From Hemerocallis citrina (Eukaryota; Streptophyta; Magnoliopsida; Asparagales; Asphodelaceae), in contig CM030368.1 of assembly GCA_017893485.1 (NCBI GenBank), positions 172,487,004-172,551,003 on the forward strand: DNA of 64,000 nucleotides. Direction: 5' to 3'. The translations under genes and the position numbers were made by a program. Shown here in pieces: positions 56,952-64,000 of this stretch (the first letter of the stretch is position 1; each line of letters opens with the position of its first letter). The notes below the pieces were generated by a model that worked only from the letters and a program-made list of their open reading frames with translations, searched no databases and was not told the DNA's origin.

Positions 56952-58591
56952 TGACTCTCATATCCATTACTTTACTGAAATATTTATGTTTTTTCTACAA
57001 GGCCAGCGTATTCCATCGGTTTCCAGTCATGCACATACACTAGGGCAAAATAACGATGGAATTGGAAGCGGCCACACGAGGAAACACCCCTGCTGTAGTT
57101 TGTTGAATTTGGACTTTTTTTAAAATGTTTTGTAGGAATTATATCTATGCTTTGTAATAACTAAGTGTTGTACAACATATACATTTGATACTCGTTGTAT
57201 GACAGTTTATATGTGTTACATATTTTGTTTTCTATTGAGTTGTTTTTTGTGATGTGTGACTTTTGGTTCTTGATTATGATACTATTGATTTACCTGATTT
57301 GCATTTAAATTTAATATAATTAAATGTATTTGTAATATGCGATTAATTACTGGATTTTTCAATTAAAAATTTTATATATAAAAAAAACCCCTATCACGGC
57401 GTTTACCACGAAACACCGCAATAGGTACTACAGCTTCTCAGCCCCCTCTATCGCGGTGCTAGGCCAGCGCCGCAGTAGGGTACCAACGCTAGTTTTTTTA
57501 ATCATTGTGCTATAGTGGCGCTTGGAAAAAGCGCCGCTATAGCTATTTTTAAAAAACGAAACGCTCCTATAACGGCGGTTTGGCAACGCCGATATAGGTG
57601 GACACCCTATAGCGGCGGTGTCCGAACACGCCGCGATAGCCTATATGGCTATAACGACGCTCGTTCTAACGGCGCTTTTAGCGGCGATTTCAGAAGCGCC
57701 GTTATGAGCTATAACGACGCCAAAAAATGCCGCTATAGCTTTGTAAAAGCGCCGCTATAGCCTGTGCAGTTTGTAGTGTCTTATTTCTCACACTGCTTCT
57801 TCTCCCCAATTATTCTTGTTTAATGGAACCGACTAGCGAACCCGACCCACATCCAGGATCCAAACTCAGCTCACACCAAGTATTCTCTTCTTTTTCTCTA
57901 TAACTATATGTTCCTATTTGATAATCTCATAATAGTTTTATGTTAGGATTTAGGGTTGCTACATAATTAGGATATATCTTTTTTTAATTATATATATAAC
58001 GATTTTCCCGACTAAATCCCCGATTATTTTTCGATTAACTGATTAATCACTAATCGCTCCTACACTGATTAGTTTCAAAAACCGATTTTAACTGCCTAGA
58101 ACTGAGTTTCTCTCATGTCAGGGGGCTTGGAGGGGTCAGGTGCGATGTCTACTTTCGTTGCGAAGTGGCAGTGAGAGTCAACAAGGGTTAAGCGAGGGGA
58201 TGAAAATGAGGACTCAATCTGGACATGGAGTTATCAAATTGGCAGAGTGCCTGCAATATCTCTTATAGGGTGCTTAGTGTTGACGACCGGCTCACTGCTG
58301 AGGGTGACGGAGGCGATCGTGCGATAGATGAAGAGGATAAACGGTGTACAAGCGAGGATCTGAGTGAGAGAGTGAGCTCAAATTGGCACGAGAAATTTGC
58401 TTTGGCTCGGTCGGCCGATCAATAGGGTTATATTTCGTTGTATTTTTTGTTTGTTGGTTGGGGTGTATAAGGTCCAGAATCCAGTCTGTTAGGATCTGAA
58501 CTTCATAATCCTTATTTTTTTTTGTATGTTTTGTTAATTTCTTATTAATGAAACGCGGGGTATTCAACCCACCGTTTAACGATCAAAAAAA

Positions 58592-58605
58592 ATAAATTGC
58601 CAGTC
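58592..58605. repeat. LINE target-site copy B (14 bp)
   Basis: ATAAATTGCCAGTC directly after the A-run of insertion 1 and directly before insertion 2. Confidence 0.85.
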
Positions 58606-61390
58606 TCTGTCGGTCTTTAAAGAGGTGTTGGGTCTTTTTTGTTGTAACTATCGGTCTTTTTTGTCGGGTGGTTCTTCTCTTGTTTTGACTGCTCTTTGAA
58701 CAGGTGTTTGGTTTCCATTGGCATGGAATCTCTCAGCTTTGTATGCATCTCATGCCTCTTTTGGGGGCTTATGTCTCTGGTTCCCTCCTTTACTAGATGT
58801 TGTTCATTTTGGATCACTACAAACAAGAACCTAATTCCGGGCATTTTTTTCCTTTGCCCGGCATTTAAAAACGCCAAGGATACACCCCTCGGTGTTTCAC
58901 AAAACTCCGCTGCAAACGCCGTCCATTCCCCCGCCGGGGATGATTTATGGAAACCCCGACACTTCCAAACGTCTGGCAACGTTCAAGTACCACGGTGTTT
59001 TTAGTATTTAACCCGGTGCTTTACATGCCTGGGTTTTGATTTAAAATTTTTTTTAATCATTTTATAATCCCCAGCGTTTTAGAAACACCGGGGAAGGTCT
59101 AAGAAACACCGGGGAAGGCTATAGAAATGCCGGGAAATGTTTTAGAAACGTCGGAGGTACCTTCAATCCCGACGTTTCCAAACAAACGCCGGGGAAGGCT
59201 TTTGATTTTTTTTCTTTTTTTTCCCTATTTCAAAATACAAAAAAAAAATTAAATATTTAAATACACAAAATAACCTATACACAATTCATAATAATGATCA
59301 ATACGATATATTTCAAAATTAAGCAGTTCACCGAAGCCTATTGCCATCCACCCTGATTCACATTCCATTGCAAAATTGAAACTGAAAGTGAAGATAGTTC
59401 ACAAGGAAACGCGACATAAAGAAGAAACCCATAGAAAGTTAGAGAATGAGGAGGATATGGATGTTGATGGTATGTTCCAAGAACTTGGTGATCTCCCCAT
59501 TGCCACTTACGGCTTTTTCAAGTAGTCAAGTACTTGTTAAGTGTTTCATTCTTATGTGGTTTTTTGGTTCATGATGAATTTGTGGATTGTTTCATTCATC
59601 TGTTATTTCTCTTGATTCTTCTAAACATAAATGTAGTAGTTTTTATTCTACTGTTTACAATTGTATGAATTGAATTATGTTCTTCAGATCGAATGATCCA
59701 TTGTTAGAAATTTTCAACAAGACCTGAACACAACGGCTCACTAGCTATTGCTCGCCTCAAAACAAAAGAACTATTTAGCTCCCTACTATTATATATCATG
59801 ATAAAGAGCATTAACACTTTGCAATGAAATCAACAACCAACAACCACAACTGAACAAAAATCCCCAATTCATACCAAATAAACAAAATTACAGACAAATC
59901 ATGTCCAATACTTCAATCTATACATAAATAACAGTCATTCAGCCAATAATTCGGAAACCCTTAACATACTTCACCAAAAACATCCATTTTTGTTACTCCA
60001 AATCGTAACAACACCCAAAAAACAGCAAAATATCATAAGATCCTAGTTGCTAACATCACATAAGCACATATCGATCCCGAATCAAGCGGAGATGAGTGAG
60101 GGTTCAGATACATACCCGAAATTGAAGCAAAGAGATCCGACCTATGATGATTTCGCAGGCGATTGAGTCGACGATCTTGGTCAAAGTGAGGAAGGAGAGT
60201 ATCACACACATTCAGTCAAAGTGTGTGAGTCGTCGATCTCTCCCACACGGCGACGGCGGCGGGTGGGACAGTGAACGGCGACGGCGGCGGTCGCGAGAGC
60301 GAACGGTGACAGTGGCGGGAGCGAGAGCGAGAGCGAACGGGGATAGAGCTCAACAAGTAAAAGAGAGCAAAATTGAAGATTTTGGGAAAGTAGGGTTTCG
60401 AAGGGAAACGAAATCGACGCGGATTTAGGAAATAGGGTTTTGGAGGGGATCAGGAATTTGGGTTTGGCGGCGAATTAGAGCGCGAAGAGAAAAGAAAGAG
60501 AGCAGATGGGGATTTTTTTGGGTGTGTGTGTGTGGTGGGGGGGGGGGGGGGGGGGGGGATCGAGGGTATTACAATACTCCGCTGGCGTTTCTTGCCAAAC
60601 GCCGGGGATGTCCTGGCGAACTACCCAAACGCCGGGGTATATATGCCGGGTTTTCACATTTATTTTGTAGTGGATGCAAACTGAACTTTGCGTGTTCTTC
60701 CTTTTTGCTACCAGCAAACACTACTTTACTGTGTTCCTCTTGTTATGTTCTTAAACTAAGATTCGCTGTTTATCTTCTTATATCTCGTATGAAGGTTCCC
60801 GATATCTTCTTACTGATATTTTTCCATGGCTTCGTTTGATCCATGACTATTTGGGTGGCATCAGGTATGGTATTATCTTTGTCTTTCCTTTGTGCTACTC
60901 TTATGTGTTGTGTTCAGGCTATTTGTGTGGCATTAGGAATGGTATTCTATTTGCCTTTCCTTTGTGCTTCTCTTGTATGTAGTGTTCATGCTGCGATTGC
61001 AGTGAGTATATTGCTATTTTCAAAGGCTGGAAGTAGTCTCTGTTTGTCTTCTCAGGTGAGAGGAGATTGTTTCTCAGCGGCTACTGTCTCTCCCAGTCGC
61101 TGCTTTTTTCCCTGGCTGCCTATGGACGTTCTGTTGATTATGGGATTTATCTTCACTTCCCATCGAGAGTCTAGCTATATTTTTTCATTCCTATTAATTA
61201 GGACTGTTATTTGCAATCATCTCTGTTGCATTGTTTGCCTTCTGCAGTTTTGCAGTGTGGATATTGTACTTATTTTTGTTGTGGTTTTACTGCTTGTAAA
61301 CCGAAGCCGTGTAAGCGACTATTCGTCTATTATTTATATACAGGTTTTTGTTGGGCTGGAGTCATTCGAGTCTATCCTATATATCAAAAA
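58606..61390 (+). mobile_element. LINE-like insertion 2, 5'-truncated, about 0.9 kb without its CACTA
   Basis: Lies between target copies B and C. It is T/G-rich (58606-58811 and 60676-61390), as are the 3' UTRs of plant L1 elements, and ends in a short A-run (61385-61391). It has no reverse transcriptase. An open frame of 183 codons at 60843-61394 is hydrophobic only because of the T-richness. A 72-bp tandem pair starts at 60855 and 60927. The CACTA at 58815-60672 is nested in it. Confidence 0.5.
58815..60672. mobile_element. Non-autonomous CACTA transposon (1858 bp, TSD GAT)
   Basis: Left end CACTACAAACAAGAACC, right end the reverse complement of CACTACAAAATAAATGTG; GAT at 58812-58814 and 60673-60675. 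Subterminal repeats 'aaacgccgggg' and 'gccggg' are frequent in 58840-59205 and 60570-60650. The centre is AT-rich; the right part has a GGCGACGG-type GC-rich tract (60245-60345) and a G-run (60538-60558). No transposase. An open frame at 60144-60428 follows the GC-rich tract and is not convincing as a gene. Same family as the end fragment at 47215-47503. Confidence 0.92.
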
Positions 61391-61404
61391 ATAAATTGCC
61401 AGTC
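61391..61404. repeat. LINE target-site copy C (14 bp)
   Basis: ATAAATTGCCAGTC, after which the sequence that originally followed copy A presumably continues. Confidence 0.85.
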
Positions 61405-62089
61405 ACTTGCTATCTAATATTCTTACCTTGTGATCAAATTCAATAGCATCTTGATATTTTCTAAGTTTACATGTACTTGGTGCAGACACCGATCTAGCAT
61501 CACCGGCAAGCTTTTTAAGCTTATTGTATCGAACTGATGCCACAATGAATACAGTACAAAAACATACTTTACTATTCTAATTTTAGCTTAATTGGACCTG
61601 AGCTATTAGAGATTACCTCTCCGAATTTCTGACTTTACTTTCTACTTTCTGGATTAATGATGGTCAGTACCCAGTAAAATACTACATTATAGAAACTAAT
61701 CATGTTTCTGTTGTATGAAATGCGGTTGCAGGACCTCTTCCTCTTTCAGTAGAAACTGTATGAGAGATTAAGGATTTAAGCAACCAGTATCCGATACTCC
61801 TTCCAAGCTTCCATGAGTATAACCGGAAGGTATGCCAAAATGCAGCATCTTCTCCTTTAGTTGCAATGGAAATTGTACCATCTGCATGCTTCTAAGATTA
61901 TATACTCATCATACATATTTTGGTCAAGAATGTCCATGTAGTTCTCGGAAGCAAATGTTATACGTTCAGGCTGAATTTCACAACATTGATACCTACACAA
62001 CTATATAGAACACATTCAAGAATCTGCTAGCTTGGTCGATCAATAACTATATTCTTTTTTGTTCCTAATGATGCTTTTTCTGTAAATGT
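61405..62089. other. Flank of the NBS-LRR pseudogene, no gene recognised
   Basis: AT-rich. A possible exon edge 'ttgcag|gacctcttcc' lies near 61733. No domain recognised. Confidence 0.4.
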
Positions 62090-63107
62090 TCTTTGACTCA
62101 GAGTATGGTTAGATTAAATTGCGGCAAAAGTGTATCGATCAAAAGTATACATGACGCATTCCTAAGTAGAAACGTGGTTATTGATCGAGCTTGGCAAGAG
62201 GGACAAGAAATGCAAACACACATGACGCAGCGATATAACGTGGTTCGACCCCCAGGTTTACGTCCACACCACCTACATGTAGCAATTCTCCGCCACAAGC
62301 GTTCCACTATACTCAAAATCCTTAGTACAGTGATTCTTGGATTCAGGCCGAGAGACCTATTACACCCACAGGACTTCTAATCCAAGTCTCGTTAATCTCA
62401 CCGAAGTGGAAAGGAAAAGAAAAGAAAAACTCAAGATCGTTTAAGATCTTGACTAAAGAATACAACCAATTTAACACTCTCACTCGGATTGATTATCAAG
62501 AGATTAGTTCAAACTATTTTTCTCAGTAGCAATAAGTAGAGAAGACACAGTGGATTCGTTCTATTAAGTAGAAGAGAAAGTGTATCGATCAAAAGTAGAA
62601 ACGATACATTCCTAAAAAGGTATACAGCCTAAGTTGCGGTCGACCGATAAAAGTGTGCGGTCGACCGTTCAGTTCTCTGGTGTAGCTAGAGAGATGAAAG
62701 GTCGACCGCTTTCTTTATCAACTGAAGTTGCGGTCGACTGCAACGGTCGATCGGCATTAGGTACGGTCGACCGGTTCTTAGCTGTATAAATTGAATGCAC
62801 TTTGTTTTCTTACCATAAACTAATCAATCTTTAATCAATCGTTTACAATAAATATCTCACGAAAATATTACTAAAAATCCAGTCTTGATAGATTGCTTGG
62901 AGACCAATTAATTGAGAACTCCTTTTGAATAACTTCCTCTTTTGCCCGTGTATGCAATCTTCTTTTATTACTTTCCTTGTTTGTATATTTGTGAATCTCT
63001 TTTGAATCTCTTTTTGGTGTTAATTGATCTTGAAAATCTGACATACTAAATTCAAACTTATTAGTACAAGTTAGCATGTTTTGTTCACACCAAACTAAGG
63101 GTCAACA
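62090..63107 (-). repeat. 3' LTR of a minus-strand Ty1/copia element (left edge uncertain)
   Basis: Minus strand begins TGTTGACCCTTAGTTTGG at 63107, directly after a purine tract. It contains 'cgtggttcgaccccc' and 'tacgtccacacc' on the plus strand (62238-62270), a phrase I know from plant copia LTRs. A phrase 'gtgtatcgatcaaaagta' occurs at 62129 and 62579. The left end was not fixed; about 62090 is a guess from where the copia-like text starts. Confidence 0.55.
62636..62776. repeat. Cluster of GGTCGACCG-type palindromes, LTR copy
   Basis: Six sites of the form (c/a)GGTCGA(C/T)(C/T)G: near 62637, 62661, 62700, 62733, 62746 and 62764. Some are perfect 10-bp palindromes CGGTCGACCG. Confidence 0.85.
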
Positions 63108-63108
63108 A

Positions 63109-63121
63109 TCTTCCCCTTTTT
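63109..63121 (-). promoter_or_regulatory. Polypurine tract of the copia element
   Basis: Minus strand AAAAAGGGGAAGA directly before the LTR start. Confidence 0.75.
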
Positions 63122-63895
63122 GTGTGAACAAAACATGCATGAATGTTTGAAACTTAAAACGAAGCATATAAAATACTCCCCTTGAATTTAGTACATCATG
63201 TAATACAGATTTTCATAAATAAAGAGTAAATACTCCCCCTGAATACAATGTCACCTATAATACAGAACTTAAAGAACAAGTATATGGGAGGGAAGAGAGA
63301 TGAGAGTATTAATTCATGAAATGATTTGAAAACCGTTGTGAAAATCGTTTGAAAACATTCTAAAAACATTCTCCCCCGTTTTGGAACACACCAAAAGGGG
63401 ATGGATATATGAGACATAAGTAAAATAATCCTTGGAAAGTTTGTAAAACCAATCATCAATTAAAATAATGAAGAGACACATTCGAGGATATTACAAGGAA
63501 TACCGACTTAGAAAAACATGGAAGAGAATCTTCTTACATGATACCGTTGATAACGAGACTCTTTGATGTACAGTGAGAGCTCTACATAATATCATAGATT
63601 TGAGATTCTCCCCAATACACATGAAAGCAACAAAGAAATCAAGAAATGGAGAGAGGAATCATTGATTTTATAAAATTTCAAAAAACAAGACCAGAGAGAG
63701 AGCCGGTCGACCGCAAAACACGATTTTTGCAAAAACTATTCAGAGAGCATACCGATCGACCGCCACCTATGGTTTTTCAAAAGAAAATTTCTAGAGAGCA
63801 AACCAGTCGACTGCAAGGTCGATCGAAAAATCAACAGAAGCCACAAAGGACGAGCCGGTCAACCGTACAGTCGACCGACTCACACAAAACATCTT
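63122..63895 (-). other. Copia untranslated region between pol and 3' LTR
   Basis: AT-rich, no coding sequence; 'tactccccctgaa' phrases recur near 63173 and 63230. The right part (63695-63885) holds six more GGTCGACCG-like palindromes (near 63703, 63751, 63803, 63816, 63856, 63869). Confidence 0.6.
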
Positions 63896-64000
63896 TTAGG
63901 AGGAAAAATCGATAACATTTAATGCCCCTCTCAAGAAGTAAAAACGTTTTTCGTCTAAAGGTTTTGTAAAAATATCTGCTAGTTGTGAATCAGTAGAAAT
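63896..64000 (-). CDS. Ty1/copia polyprotein, C-terminal end of RNase H (partial)
   Basis: On the minus strand the last 34 codons before TAA (63896-63898) read ISTDSQLADIFTKPLDEKRF and then YFLRGALNVIDFSS. QLADIFTKPL and F-x-FLRG form the typical C-terminal end of copia RNase H. The rest of the polyprotein lies beyond the right edge of the window. No break is seen in this short part, and with the polypurine tract and LTR it suggests a fairly complete element. Confidence 0.88.
   Translation of the reverse strand: MSTDSQLADIFTKPLDEKRFYFLRGALNVIDFSS

Larger units (their letters stand above)
52059..57778. mobile_element. CACTA transposon carrying host gene fragments (5720 bp, TSD TCT)
   Basis: Left end CACTACAAACCGCAGGGC..., right end the reverse complement of CACTACAAACTGCACAGG..., with 28-bp imperfect terminal repeats that both end in AGCGGC. 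The 3-bp duplication TCT is at 52056-52058 and 57779-57781. Subterminal repeats of the type gccgctatag / cggcgttt fill 52080-52225 and 57385-57770. There is no transposase. Inside are pieces of at least three unrelated plant genes with exon edges intact (54221-54283, 55069-55284, 55750-56046). So it is a non-autonomous, gene-capturing CACTA. Confidence 0.92.
50725..58591 (+). mobile_element. LINE-like insertion 1 (about 2.1 kb without the CACTA inside)
   Basis: Bounded by identical 14-bp target copies. It ends with 'taatgaaacgcggggtattc', 'accgtttaacgatc' and an A-run (58584-58592), which is how plant L1-type LINEs end. The start has A-rich, C-run and CT-rich leader text (50760-50880) and a GC-rich non-coding part to about 51500. 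No reverse transcriptase is seen, so it is a non-autonomous or internally deleted copy. The CACTA element 52059-57778 is nested in it. The region 50870-51540 holds open frames in several phases that I regard as GC-driven. Confidence 0.55.

Noticed and set aside
60144..60428. Arg-rich ORF in the small CACTA
   Set aside because: It arises from a GGCGACGG-type low-complexity tract also present at 47260-47330 in another phase without an open frame.
60843..61394. 183-codon hydrophobic ORF resembling a membrane protein
   Set aside because: The T-rich LINE 3' region gives Phe, Leu, Val and Cys by composition; a tandem repeat lies within it and it ends at the A-run.
1..64000. CRISPR arrays, bacterial operons or prophage
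   Set aside because: No short regularly spaced identical repeats with unique spacers and no bacterial-type gene order; the content is plant nuclear.

Overview
The window is repeat-dominated nuclear DNA of a flowering plant. The evidence is Ty3/gypsy elements of the chromovirus (Tekay/Del-like) and Tat lineages, a Ty1/copia end, a TRIM, L1-type LINE remnants, CACTA transposons carrying intron-containing plant gene fragments, and a broken coiled-coil NBS-LRR resistance gene. The species cannot be told from the sequence. I see no intact, clearly functional host gene; almost all coding sequence belongs to mobile elements and is disrupted.

Layout. 1-3881: AT-rich DNA with one doubtful 56-codon ORF and a CT-rich leader-like tract on the minus strand. 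3882-11771: a minus-strand chromovirus with two unlike LTRs and a pol cut off exactly at an LTR edge; the left LTR carries a triplicated promoter segment. 11780-12610: L1-type reverse transcriptase remnant. 12860-28157: an ATT microsatellite split by a 15.1-kb Tat-lineage element (12940-28031). Its 597-bp LTRs differ at only seven positions by eye; it carries gag-PR-RT-RH-aRH-IN on the plus strand and a spliced antisense gene region on the minus strand. 28158-41424: a plus-strand chromovirus tandem, made of a 5'-truncated pol, then LTR, complete internal region and LTR. 41698-47214: a probable old LTR interrupted by a solo-LTR-like insertion (43262-44922) and a TRIM (45376-46615, TSD GACAT). 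47215-47503: a CACTA end fragment 15 bp upstream of an NBS-LRR pseudogene (47519-50460). 50711-61404: two LINE-like insertions sharing one 14-bp target site. The first holds a 5.7-kb CACTA (TSD TCT) with fragments of XRN, pseudouridine-kinase-like and ABCC genes; the second holds a 1.9-kb CACTA (TSD GAT). About 62090-64000: the 3' end of a minus-strand Ty1/copia element.

How it fits together. The order of events can partly be read from nesting. The NBS-LRR gene decayed and its downstream flank took two LINE insertions, each later hit by a CACTA. The Tat element landed in a microsatellite beside a chromovirus breakpoint and is the youngest large insertion by LTR similarity. Points most worth a second look are the paired tRNA-like A-box/B-box modules inside chromovirus LTRs of two diverged subfamilies, the antisense gene region of the Tat element with possible alternative last exons, the mosaic gene capture in the large CACTA, and the triple LINE target-site copy.
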